From RGIG3009 sp045578625 (lineage in GTDB: Bacteria > Bacillota > Clostridia > Oscillospirales > Acutalibacteraceae), in contig JAZNKN010000054.1 of the NCBI GenBank assembly GCA_045578625.1, forward strand, positions 1 through 64,000: a stretch of 64,000 nucleotides of DNA, written 5' to 3'. Position numbers and translations under genes: made by a program. Every line of letters starts with the position of its first letter. Positions within the stretch are counted from its first letter, which is position 1. Under the pieces are notes generated by a model, which saw only the letters and a program-made list of their open reading frames with translations, was not told where the DNA came from and ran no database searches. This document shows positions 31,109 through 40,200 of the stretch, piece after piece.

Positions 31109-31841
31109 CACGCTCCTCTCCGCCAAAGGCCGCGGCAAACGCAGGGTGGGCGAACACCTCGTCCGGTGTGCCGACCGCCTGCACCGTTTGATCCAACAGC
31201 ACCACGCGATCGGCGTGCTGCCGTACAAATTCCAGATCGTGAGACACGATGAGGATCACCAGATCCTCGGTAGTTTTCAGTTCCTCGACCACGCGGTAAA
31301 ACTCCGCAAGGCCGCTGCGATCGACGCCGGACACCGGCTCATCCAGAATAAGCAGGTCGGGACAAGGCAGCGTGGCCGCCGCCAACAGCACCCTCTGCAG
31401 CTCACCGCCGGACAGTCGGCCCACCGGCTGATCCAACAGATGGGCGGCGTGAAACCGCGACAGATGCGCGGTGAGCGTTTCCACCGTGCGACGCCGACGC
31501 GGCAAAAACACCGGATACGTACCGGTGAGCGCTTGCAGCATATCGTATACCGTCGCGGGAGACCCGCGATCCAACGCGAGCGCTTGCGGCACGTACCCGA
31601 TACGCGGCCGCTGGCCCTTGACCGGCGTGCCGTTGTGACCGGAAAACTCCACACTTCCGGTGTGGGGGATCTCGCCGAGGATAGCTTTCAGCAGTGTGCT
31701 TTTGCCCGCGCCGTTGCGACCGATCAGCGCGGTCATCTCCCCGCAATGGGCGTGCAGATCCACGCCGTGCAGCAGCACCTTGCCGCCGACACGGACACCG
31801 ATATCGTGGATCTTCAGACAGTGCAACCGACAGTCGTTCAT
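31092..31841 (-). CDS. znuC: Zinc/manganese ABC transporter ATPase
   Basis: A 249-residue ATPase: Walker A GRNGAGKST, Q-loop in YVPQALALD, signature LSGGELQRV, Walker B LLILDEPVSGVD, and switch His in VSHDLE. The start at 31841 has AAAGGAGG 7 nt ahead; the frame is open to 31892 within znuA but without homology. It overlaps znuA by four bases (31838-31841). Confidence 0.92.
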   Translation of the reverse strand: MNDCRLHCLKIHDIGVRVGGKVLLHGVDLHAHCGEMTALIGRNGAGKSTLLKAILGEIPHTGSVEFSGHNGTPVKGQRPRIGYVPQALALDRGSPATVYDMLQALTGTYPVFLPRRRRTVETLTAHLSRFHAAHLLDQPVGRLSGGELQRVLLAAATLPCPDLLILDEPVSGVDRSGLAEFYRVVEELKTTEDLVILIVSHDLEFVRQHADRVVLLDQTVQAVGTPDEVFAHPAFAAAFGGEERDGDAR

Positions 31842-32770
31842 CCCGCCACCTCCTTTAACGCTTGCAAATTGTGTTCCATCGCATATAACCAAGCATCCTG
31901 CGCCGCCACACCCTTAACAGGGAGAACGGCGCTGTTCAGCGTCACCGACGCACTGCGCGCGGCGTACGCCATCAGACCTTCCTGCTGCGTGTCGTACTGA
32001 TCGTCGTATAAGAACAGTACCGCTTGGCCGCTCACCGCATCGGCCACTGCCTTTACGTCCGCGGCAGAAAAGCCCTGATCCTCACCGATGGGCAGACTGC
32101 CGACCACCGGAAGCGCCAACGCTTCTGCCAGATACGCCATGGAATCGTGGAACAGCACCGCGCGGTCAAGCGGCAGCGCGGCGGCGATCTCAGTCAGCTC
32201 CCCCTGTACCGCAGCGATCTGCTCCCGATACCGCGCCGTATTGGCACGGTAGGTGTCCGCATTAATCGGATCGGCCTTGCACAGCGCGTCACAGATCGCC
32301 TGTACCTGTTGGGTATACTGGGTCGGACTGATCCAAAGATGCTCGTTGACCGCGTGAGTGTGACCGTCGTGGTCATGTCCGTGATCGTGGTGGCTCTCCT
32401 CCGTCAGCCCGGTGGAGGTATCCACCGCTCTCGCGGAAAGTTGATCCAACACCGGTTCCAAAAACGACTCCGCACCCGCGCCGTTTAAGATCAACAGATC
32501 GGCTTGCTCCAATGCGATGCGCTCCGAGGGGGATAACTGATAATCGTGCAGACAGCCCGCGGTCGGCTGTGTCAGACATGTGACCACCACACCGTCGCTG
32601 TCTCCCACCACCTGCAGGGTAGCGGTATACATCGGATAAAAGCTCGCCACCACCGACAGTTTCCCGCCACTCTTGACAGGATAGCGCACGCCGACGAAAG
32701 CCGTCACAACAAGTGACAGCAAAACGATCCCTATAAGCAGCAGTGCGATCTGTCCGTAGCGTACTTTCAC
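31838..32770 (-). CDS. znuA: Zinc-binding lipoprotein-like substrate protein of the ABC transporter
   Basis: A 310-residue extracytoplasmic solute-binding protein of the cluster 9 (TroA/ZnuA) family, anchored by an N-terminal transmembrane/signal segment (~8-28; no lipobox Cys visible). Metal ligands: His in GCLHDYQLSP, the His-rich loop HHDHGHDHDGHTH (~135-147), then NEHLWISP and FHDSMAYL, and a C-terminal Asp. The His-rich loop favours zinc. The start is GTG at 32770, with GGAGG 7 nt upstream, itself touching the operator. Likely repressed by a Zur-type regulator. Confidence 0.88.
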   Translation of the reverse strand: MKVRYGQIALLLIGIVLLSLVVTAFVGVRYPVKSGGKLSVVASFYPMYTATLQVVGDSDGVVVTCLTQPTAGCLHDYQLSPSERIALEQADLLILNGAGAESFLEPVLDQLSARAVDTSTGLTEESHHDHGHDHDGHTHAVNEHLWISPTQYTQQVQAICDALCKADPINADTYRANTARYREQIAAVQGELTEIAAALPLDRAVLFHDSMAYLAEALALPVVGSLPIGEDQGFSAADVKAVADAVSGQAVLFLYDDQYDTQQEGLMAYAARSASVTLNSAVLPVKGVAAQDAWLYAMEHNLQALKEVAG

Positions 32771-32780
32771 CGTTTTTCCT

Positions 32781-32809
32781 CCATTATTGCAAACCGTTTG
32801 CAATAATGG
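32781..32809. promoter_or_regulatory. Perfect palindromic operator of znuABC
   Basis: Arms of 14 bp (CCATTATTGCAAAC and its exact reverse complement) around one central C. It overlaps the -10 box and start point and reaches the Shine-Dalgarno. The 9-1-9 TTGCAAAC core and its place point to a zinc-responsive Fur-family repressor, though the sequence is not the B. subtilis Zur box. Confidence 0.75.
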
Positions 32810-32834
32810 TACGTCTTTCCGTATGGTTTGTCAA
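32806..32834 (-). promoter_or_regulatory. znuABC promoter
   Basis: Minus-strand -35 TTGACA (32829-32834), 17 bp, -10 TACCAT (32806-32811), the latter inside the palindrome. Confidence 0.75.
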
Positions 32835-32842
32835 GAAAATTC

Positions 32843-32871
32843 TTGCCACTGCGCACAAAATGCAGTATACT
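32843..32871 (+). promoter_or_regulatory. holB operon promoter
   Basis: -35 TTGCCA (32843-32848), 17 bp, -10 TATACT (32866-32871). Its -35 lies 9 bp from that of znuA. Confidence 0.7.
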
Positions 32872-32905
32872 TAGGATTGGAGTATTTTTGAATGGGGGCT
32901 GTACC

Positions 32906-33910
32906 ATGAACTGGACGCTGTCGGACGGTTCGGTTTTTGCGGGAAACGACGCCGCGAAGGCCGCTCTTTCCGCACGCCTTGCTACCGGTACGCTTCCCCA
33001 CGCACTCCTGTTTGAAGGTCCGTCCGGAAGCGGACGGCGCACCCTGGCGAAGCTGGTCGCCGCCGCTGCGGTCTGCCGCGGCGAGGGGGAGCGCCCCTGC
33101 GGTGTCTGTCCTGCGTGCCATAAGGCGCTCAACGACATTCATCCGGACATTACTGTGCTTGGCGGAACGGAGGAAGCCCGCTCGTTCCATATCGACGCGG
33201 TGCGCGCCCTGCGCGAGGAGGCGTATATCCTCCCCAACGAAGCGCCGGTGCGTGTGTTTATTCTGTGCGACGTACAGTCGATGACCGATCAGGCACAAAA
33301 CGCATTACTCAAATTGTTGGAGGAGCCGCCGGCACACGTGCGCCTGCTCCTGACCTGCGAAAACCGCTCTCAACTGTTGGAAACGGTGCGCTCCCGCTTG
33401 TATTCCGTCACGCTCAGCGGCATTGCCCCGATCGAAGCAGCGGCGATCCTGCGGCGGCACCTGAACGACCGTTCGGAGGAGGAACTGCTCCGCGCCGCTA
33501 CCCTGTGGGGCGGTGTGGTCGGTCAAGCGCTGCGCAGCCTGCAGGACGGCTCTTACCGCGACATTCTCGCGCTGCTGCCCCCGCTGGCGCAGGGCATTGC
33601 CGCCCCCACCGAGCTGCAGTTGCTGAAGGCTACCGCCCCGCTGGAAAAAATGCGAGACGCCGTGCCCGCCGTGTTGAGCGGTCTCCAGCTGATCTTGCGC
33701 GACGCGCTGTTTTGTCGCTACGATTGCGGCCCGCTGCTGGGCACCTCGCCCGAATCGGCAAGGCTGTTGGCACAGAGCCTGACCAGACAGCAGCTGTTGG
33801 CGGCGCTCGACGTCATCGGCGAGCTGCAGGTCGCACGGCTGCGCAACATTAATCACACGTTGTTTCTCACTCTCCTCTGCTCCCGCTTGCGGCAAGCGGC
33901 AGGAAAATAA
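32906..33910 (+). CDS. holB: DNA polymerase III subunit delta'
   Basis: A 334-residue clamp-loader subunit. The AAA+ domain carries GPSGSGRRT in the Walker A position: the Lys is Arg, in keeping with delta' not hydrolysing ATP. A zinc-binding cluster follows (C-x8-C-x2-C-x2-C, ~64-78). Then come QNALLKLLEEPP (SRC-like region) and the C-terminal collar helices. The start at 32906 has GGGGG 7 nt ahead; a longer frame from 32828 spans the promoter. It heads the holB-ricT-rmuC operon; in Bacillus holB is likewise followed by yaaT (ricT). Confidence 0.92.
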   Translation: MNWTLSDGSVFAGNDAAKAALSARLATGTLPHALLFEGPSGSGRRTLAKLVAAAAVCRGEGERPCGVCPACHKALNDIHPDITVLGGTEEARSFHIDAVRALREEAYILPNEAPVRVFILCDVQSMTDQAQNALLKLLEEPPAHVRLLLTCENRSQLLETVRSRLYSVTLSGIAPIEAAAILRRHLNDRSEEELLRAATLWGGVVGQALRSLQDGSYRDILALLPPLAQGIAAPTELQLLKATAPLEKMRDAVPAVLSGLQLILRDALFCRYDCGPLLGTSPESARLLAQSLTRQQLLAALDVIGELQVARLRNINHTLFLTLLCSRLRQAAGK

Positions 33911-33927
33911 GAAAGGTCGAATATACT

Positions 33928-34803
33928 ATGACGAATATTATCGGCGTTCGCTTTAAGAACATGGGCAAAATTTATTACTTTGATGCGGCGGGTCACACTC
34001 TGCAAAAGGGTGAGCACGTCATCGTGGAGACCTCACGCGGCAGCGAATGCGGCGAGGTCGCGATGGAAAACCGCGATATGGCAGACGAGGAGATCGTCAA
34101 ACCGCTGCGCGCGGTCGTGCGCGTCGCCACGCCGGAGGATGTCAAGCGCGCGGCGGAGAACGCCGAGCGCGAAGCAAAAGCAATGGAGACCTGCGCTCAG
34201 CGTATCGCCGCACACGGTCTGGATATGAAGCTCATCAGCGCCGAGTGCGCCTTTGACGGCTCCAAGATCCTGTTTTACTTCACAGCGGAGGGGCGCGTGG
34301 ATTTCCGCAGTCTGGTCAAGGATCTCGCCGGCATTTTCCGCACCCGCATCGAGCTGCGCCAGATCGGCGTGCGCGACGAGGCCAAAATGCTGGGCGGTCT
34401 CGGCATCTGCGGTCGGCCGCTGTGCTGCTCGCAGTTCTTGGCCGACTTCCACCCTGTCTCTATTAAAATGGCCAAAGAGCAGGGGCTCTCCCTCAATCCC
34501 ACCAAGATCTCAGGCACCTGCGGCCGCTTGATGTGCTGCCTGAAATACGAGCAGGAGGCCTATTCCTCGCTCATCAAGATCACGCCCCGCCAAGGTGCGC
34601 TGGTCAACACGCCGGAGGGCCGCGGCACAGTGGTGGACGTCAACCTGCTCACCGGCGCTTTGAAGGTCCGCTTGGATAAAGCGCCCGACTCGCCGCCGAT
34701 CGCGCTGCACCGCGACGACGTAAAGGTCATCCGTGACGGCAAGGGCGGCAAAGGCGGCGGCAAGCCGCAAGGACCCACCCCCGAAGCCGAAGAGCAGGAG
34801 TGA
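33928..34803 (+). CDS. ricT: PSP1/RicT (YaaT) family protein
   Basis: A 291-residue protein with the PSP1 domain: IIGVRFKNMGKIYYFD at the start, then GLGICGRPLCCSQF and TCGRLMCCLKYE (~170-205) with paired cysteines. In B. subtilis RicT joins RicA and RicF in a Fe-S complex that affects RNase Y processing, sporulation and competence. The C-terminus has a Gly/Lys-rich GKGGKGGGK tail. It is 17 bp after holB with AGAAAGG ahead, a conserved neighbour pair. ricA/ricF are not in this window. Confidence 0.92.
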   Translation: MTNIIGVRFKNMGKIYYFDAAGHTLQKGEHVIVETSRGSECGEVAMENRDMADEEIVKPLRAVVRVATPEDVKRAAENAEREAKAMETCAQRIAAHGLDMKLISAECAFDGSKILFYFTAEGRVDFRSLVKDLAGIFRTRIELRQIGVRDEAKMLGGLGICGRPLCCSQFLADFHPVSIKMAKEQGLSLNPTKISGTCGRLMCCLKYEQEAYSSLIKITPRQGALVNTPEGRGTVVDVNLLTGALKVRLDKAPDSPPIALHRDDVKVIRDGKGGKGGGKPQGPTPEAEEQE

Positions 34804-34809
34804 TCGTAC

Positions 34810-36012
34810 ATGGAACTGTATATCATCATCGGCCTGCTGGCCGTTGTTATCGTACTGTTGATCGTGCTGCTGACCCGCAAGCCGAACGCCGCTGTCTCCA
34901 AAGAGCTTGCCGACACCGAGAGCCGCCTGCGTGAGGAGCTGCGCAGCACCCGCCGCGAGCTGAGCGACGCACTCAAGGAGATGACCCGCATCATCGCCGA
35001 GGGACAAAAAGAAACGCTCAAGGCCTCCGGCGAAAATCAGGAAAAGCTCAACGCGACGTTGACCGCTGCGGTGCGCAACCTGCAGGAAAGCAACGAGAAA
35101 AAGCTGGACCAGATGCGCGAAACGGTGGACGAAAAGCTGCAAAGCACCCTCACCAAGCGGTTGGATTCCAGTTTCAAAACGGTGGGCGAGCAGCTGCAGA
35201 ACGTGTATAAATCGCTCGGCGAGATGAAAGAGCTTGCCGGCGGCGTCAGCGACCTGCAGCGCGTGCTGTCCAACGTCAAGGCGCGCGGCACGTGGGCAGA
35301 GGTGCAGCTCGGCAACATTCTGGAGCAGACCCTCACCCGCGAGCAGTATGACCAGAACGTCTCCACCCGCAACAACAACGAGCGCGTGGAATACGCCATC
35401 CGCATCCCCTCGCGCGAGGACGACAATTCCTACATCTGGCTGCCCATCGACTCCAAGTTCCCGCAGGAGGACTACGTCCGTCTGTGCGATGCTGCCGAAA
35501 AAGCGGACAAGGACGGCGTGGAAGCCGCGGCCAAAGCGCTGGAGCGCGTGCTGAAAAGCGAGGCAAAGACCATCGCCGATCTGTACATCGAGGTCCCGAA
35601 GACCACGGATTTCGCCATTATGTTCCTGCCGACCGAGGGCTTGTATGCCGAGGTGCTGCGCCGCCCGGGTCTGATGGAGGAGCTGCAGAACAAATACCGC
35701 ATTATGGTGTGCGGCCCGACCACCATCACCGCCTTTCTCAATACGCTGCGCATGGGCTTCCGTACGTTGGCGATCGACAAGCGCGCCGCCGAGGTCTGGA
35801 AAGTGCTTGGCGCGGCCAAGATGCAGTACGACAAGTTTGAGGGCGTGCTTGCCAAGGCAAAGAAAAAGATCGACGAAGCAGGCAGCGCACTCGACGATGC
35901 GCAGCACCGTAACAACATGATCCGCAAAAAACTCAACAAGGTCGAGGAAGTGGACAGCGCCGATGTTCCGGAGCTGCTCGCACTGCCCGAGGGCGACGAG
36001 ATCGAAGAATAG
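34810..36012 (+). CDS. rmuC: RmuC-family DNA recombination protein
   Basis: A 400-residue protein: N-terminal transmembrane helix (~3-20), a long coiled coil (~30-150), then the RmuC nuclease-like domain with VQLGNILEQTL, IDSKFPQEDY, FLPTEGLYAEVL and GPTTITAFLNTL. In E. coli it limits inversion at short inverted repeats. It is last in the holB operon, 6 bp after ricT. Confidence 0.92.
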   Translation: MELYIIIGLLAVVIVLLIVLLTRKPNAAVSKELADTESRLREELRSTRRELSDALKEMTRIIAEGQKETLKASGENQEKLNATLTAAVRNLQESNEKKLDQMRETVDEKLQSTLTKRLDSSFKTVGEQLQNVYKSLGEMKELAGGVSDLQRVLSNVKARGTWAEVQLGNILEQTLTREQYDQNVSTRNNNERVEYAIRIPSREDDNSYIWLPIDSKFPQEDYVRLCDAAEKADKDGVEAAAKALERVLKSEAKTIADLYIEVPKTTDFAIMFLPTEGLYAEVLRRPGLMEELQNKYRIMVCGPTTITAFLNTLRMGFRTLAIDKRAAEVWKVLGAAKMQYDKFEGVLAKAKKKIDEAGSALDDAQHRNNMIRKKLNKVEEVDSADVPELLALPEGDEIEE

Positions 36013-36021
36013 AAGAAAAGC

Positions 36022-36053
36022 AAACCCCGAGGTTACCGGTAACCTCGGGGTTT
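36022..36053. terminator. Bidirectional terminator between rmuC and XRE gene
   Basis: AAACCCCGAGGTTACC and its reverse complement form a perfect palindrome with A and T flanks. Confidence 0.85.
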
Positions 36054-36057
36054 CTCA

Positions 36058-36276
36058 TTATCCTTTTTTCGGGGGGACAGGGTCGTTGGTTCTTCCCAAC
36101 AGATAATCTACGGATGTGCCGTATATGTCCGCCAAACGGATCAATATCTGAGTCGGAACATCGTTTTCGCCGGTCTCGTACTTCGAATATCCGGTCTGCG
36201 ACATTCCCAACATATCAGCAAGTTGTTTTTGCGTCAAATCATGATCCTCTCGCAAATCGCGCAAGCGTTCATACAT
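36058..36276 (-). CDS. Small XRE-family regulator
   Basis: A 72-residue helix-turn-helix protein: YERLRDLREDHDLTQKQLADMLGMSQTGYSKYETGENDVP and DIYGTSVDYLLGRTNDP. Typical of the stand-alone Firmicutes XRE group. GAGGTGAAGG lies just before the ATG. Upstream is a 15-bp palindrome that could be its operator. It is flanked by terminators and divergent from pth. Confidence 0.85.
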   Translation of the reverse strand: MYERLRDLREDHDLTQKQLADMLGMSQTGYSKYETGENDVPTQILIRLADIYGTSVDYLLGRTNDPVPPKKG

Positions 36277-36330
36277 ACACCTTCACCTCACTCTCAACTA
36301 TAAACAAGCGAGAAAAAACTCTTGCACTTT

Positions 36331-36345
36331 AACCTGAAACAGGTT
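36331..36345. promoter_or_regulatory. Palindrome upstream of the XRE gene
   Basis: AACCTG-AAA-CAGGTT, perfect 6-bp arms, 54 bp before the XRE start. Operator candidate. The rest of 36277-36530 holds no gene; a GCACCGC/GCGGTGC hairpin with flanking A/T runs lies at 36406-36435 and looks like a terminator. Confidence 0.5.
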
Positions 36346-36530
36346 GAGTGGCCTTAAGGATCGCGGCGTCTCTTGCCTTCCCCGACACGATTATTAATAT
36401 AGGAAAAGCGCACCGCTGCGGCGGTGCACTTTCTTATTGCGTTTATTCCTCTTTCAGCGCTAGCCAAATGCTGTTGTTAACATCGAATTCTTGCTGTTTT
36501 CTTGTCGAAAAATTATTTGGGCACCCCCTC

Positions 36531-36559
36531 TTGCAAACGTCGGGGATTTTTGCCATAAT
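36531..36559 (+). promoter_or_regulatory. pth-mfd promoter
   Basis: -35 TTGCAA (36531-36536), 17 bp, -10 CATAAT (36554-36559). Confidence 0.6.
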
Positions 36560-36594
36560 AGATTTATACTGAAAACGGTAAAAGAGGTAGTAGT

Positions 36595-37194
36595 ATGCTG
36601 TTTCGCAAACCGGCACCGACCGGCGCTGTTGACTTTCTCATCGCAGGGCTGGGTAATCCGGGCAAAAAATACGAAGGCACGCGCCACAATGCCGGCTTTA
36701 TGGTCATCGAAACACTGGCCAAGCTCACCGGCACGCGCGTCAATCGGGTCAAATTCAAATCGCTGTGTGGGGAAGCGGTCATCGGTGGCAAGAAAGTGTT
36801 ATTGCTGATGCCGCAGACCTTTATGAACAACAGCGGTGAGGCTGTGCGTGAGGCGATGGCGTTTTACAAACTGTCGCCGGAGCGCTGTCTGATCGTGTGT
36901 GACGACGTCACGCTGCCGGTCGGCACCATCCGTATCCGCCGCAAGGGAAGCGACGGCGGCCAGCGCGGTATGCGCAGCATCATTACGCTGTGCGGCAGTG
37001 AGCATTTCCCCCGTATCAAGGTGGGGGTCGGGCAAAAGCCCCATCCGGATTACGATCTGGCTGCGTGGGTGCTGTCGCGTTTTCCGGAAAGCGAACACGC
37101 ACCGCTGCATGAAGCGATAGAACACGCCGCCGAAGCGGCGCAGCTCATCACGGGTGACGAGATCGACGCGGCGATGAACCGCTTTTCTAAGTAA
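36595..37194 (+). CDS. pth: Peptidyl-tRNA hydrolase
   Basis: Frees tRNA from peptidyl-tRNA dropped by ribosomes; essential. The 199-residue protein has AGLGNPGKKYEGTRHNAGF with catalytic His, MPQTFMNNSGEAV, and CDDVTLPVGTIRIRRKGSDGGQRGMRSI. AGAGG lies before the ATG. The pth-mfd pair is a conserved order in Firmicutes. Confidence 0.96.
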   Translation: MLFRKPAPTGAVDFLIAGLGNPGKKYEGTRHNAGFMVIETLAKLTGTRVNRVKFKSLCGEAVIGGKKVLLLMPQTFMNNSGEAVREAMAFYKLSPERCLIVCDDVTLPVGTIRIRRKGSDGGQRGMRSIITLCGSEHFPRIKVGVGQKPHPDYDLAAWVLSRFPESEHAPLHEAIEHAAEAAQLITGDEIDAAMNRFSK

Positions 37195-37202
37195 GGAGTC
37201 GT

Positions 37203-40200
37203 ATGTCTGTATTTGAAGCCGGGTTATCGGCGCTGCCGGCATTGGCAGCCGCCGAAACCGATCTGTCCGCCGGACGTTCGCCGGTCATGTTCACCGGCCC
37301 CGGCCATATCCATAAGGTGCTGTTGGCGCATACGCTATGCGCACGGCGCGGCTGCCGCGGCCTGTTTCTGACCGCGGACGAGGCGGAAGCCACCCGCGTG
37401 TGCGAGGATCTGGTCGCCTTGGGCGATGACGCGTTTCTGCTGCCTGCGCGTGAGCTGTCGCTGCATCGGGCAGAGTCCGCTTCCCGCGAATACGAGCAGA
37501 TGCGTCTCGGCGTGCTGTCGCGTATGGCACGCGGCGATTACGGTATTGTGGTCGCCGGTATCGACGCGGTGCTGGGCTACACGCTGCCCCCTGCCACGCT
37601 GCTCGCCCGCACCCTGCACCTAACTGCCGGTAAGCCGCTACCGGTGTCCGACCTGCCTGCTGCGCTTGCCGCCGCGGGCTATGAGCGCTGTGCGCAAGTG
37701 GAAGGCTCCGGTCAGTTTGCGGTGCGCGGCGGCATCATCGACGTCTATCCGGCGCAAAACGCCTCCCCGCTGCGCATCGAGTTATGGGGTGACACGGTGG
37801 ACACGTTGTCCGTCTTTGACCTGCTCTCGCAGCGCCGCACCGATCCACTGAACGAGGTGGATATCCCGCCCGCGGCCGAGATCTTTTACGACTCCGCCGA
37901 GGAGCTTGCCGACCGCATTGGCGCGTTGGCAGACTCGCTCTCCGGCAAGCGTGCCGCCGCCGTGCGTGAAACGCTGCGGCAGGACGTCGACCGCCTGCGC
38001 GGCGGTGCTCGACCGACCGCACCGGACAGATACCTGCCTCTCATTTATCCCGAAGCCGCAACCGTGTTGGATTATGCTAAGGGCGCCCTGCTGTTCGTAT
38101 CGGAGACCCAAAAGGTACGCGAGCGTATCCGCAGCGCCGAATGGCAGCTGCAGGAGGATATCAAATCCTTGTTGGAGGACAATCAGCTTTGTCGGGAGCT
38201 GTGCCGCTATCAGGCGGACTTTGAGGATCTCGCCGCCGCGCTGACCCATCGTCCCACCTTGCTGTTTGAGACCTTTGCCCGCAGTGTTCCGGAGCTGTCT
38301 CTCGGGGGCTTATACGCGATATCCTGCCGTCAGCTGCCCGTGTGGTCGGGCGGTCTGGATCTGCTGTGTGAGGATCTGACCGACCTGCTGTCCCGCCGTA
38401 TCGCTTGCCTGGTGCTGGCCGGCACGGAGGAACGCACGGCGCAGGCATTAGCAGACGATCTCGTCAAGCGCGGCATTCCCGCGCTGTACGCCCCCGCACC
38501 GCAAAAGCCGGTGCGCGGACAGGTGCTTATCCTACGCGGCGGTCTGTCGGCCGGTGCGGAATTTCCGGATGCCGGCTTGGCGCTGCTGACACACGGTCGT
38601 GTAGCACCGGTGCGCCGCCGTCGGCGGTTAAACAAGCAGAAAGGTTCCGAGATCCATAGTCTCTCCGAGCTGACCCCGGGCGATTACGTCGTTCACGCCG
38701 CCCACGGTATCGGTCTGTACGAGGGCATCCGTCAAATGGAGGTTCAGGGCGTCGTCAAGGATTACCTGAAGCTGCAATACGATAAAGGGGACACTCTGTA
38801 TGTACCGGTCACCCAGTTGGATCTCGTTTCCAAATACATCGGCACGAAGGACGAGGTCAAGGTGCGGCTGCACCGTCTGGGCGGTCAGGAATGGCAAAAG
38901 ACCAAGACCCGCGTGCGCAGCGCAGTCAAGGATATTGCCAAGGAGCTTATCCGTCTGTATTCTCAGCGGATGGCGACCCCCGGCTACGCGTTTGACCCCG
39001 ATACCGAATGGCAATACGATTTCGAGCGCCATTTTGAATTTGAGGAGACCGAGGATCAGCTGCGCTGCATCGACGAGATCAAGTCGGATATGGAGCGCCC
39101 CATCCCGATGGATCGCCTGCTGTGCGGCGACGTCGGCTTCGGCAAGACCGAGGTCGCGCTGCGCGCGGCGTTCAAATGCGTCTCGCAAAGCAAGCAGTGC
39201 GTCCTGCTCGTGCCCACCACCATTCTGGCGTTTCAGCATTACAACACGCTGCTCTCCCGCTTTGACGGCTTCCCCGTCAAGATCGAGATGCTTTCGCGCT
39301 TCCGCACGCCCAAGCAGCAGGAGCAGATCCTGCGCGACATGGCGGCAGGGCGCATCGATATTCTCGTCGGTACGCATCGGATGCTGTCCAAGGACGTGAA
39401 ATTCCGCGATCTGGGACTGTTCATCGTGGACGAGGAGCAGCGCTTCGGCGTGGCGCAGAAGGAACGCATCAAAGAGCTGGCACCGCAGGTGGATGTGCTG
39501 ACGCTATCGGCGACACCCATCCCCCGCACGCTGAATATGGCGATGAGCGGTATTCGCGATATGTCCATCATCGAGGAAGCCCCGCAGGATCGCCGTCCGG
39601 TGCAGACCTACGTACTGGAGCACGATAACAATCTGCTGGCCGATGCCATTCGCCGTGAATTGCGGCGCGGCGGTCAGGTATACTATATTCACAACCGCGT
39701 GGAGACCATCGAGCGCTGTGCCGCCGGCTGGCAGATGCGGTTGCCGGAGGCACGTGTCGCTTACGCTCACGGCAAAATGTCGGAGGACGAAATGTCCGAG
39801 ATCTGGCGACAGGTCATCGACCACGAGATCGATCTGTTGGTGTGTACCACCATCATCGAGACCGGCGTGGACGTGCCGAACGTCAACACGCTCATCATCG
39901 AAAACGCCGATCGCTTCGGTCTGTCGCAGCTGCATCAGCTGCGCGGCCGCGTCGGGCGTTCCTCCCGCCGTGCGTTTGCGTATCTCACCTTTGTGCGCAG
40001 CAAGGTGCTGAGCGATGTCGCTTCCAAGCGCTTGGAAGCCATCCGCGAATTCACCGAGTTCGGCGCGGGCTTTAAGATTGCTTTGCGCGACATGGAGATC
40101 CGCGGCGCGGGCAATCTGCTCGGCGCTCAGCAGCACGGTCACATGGAGGCGGTCGGATACGACCTGTATCTGCGCCTACTGGCGGAAGCGGTGGACGAGG

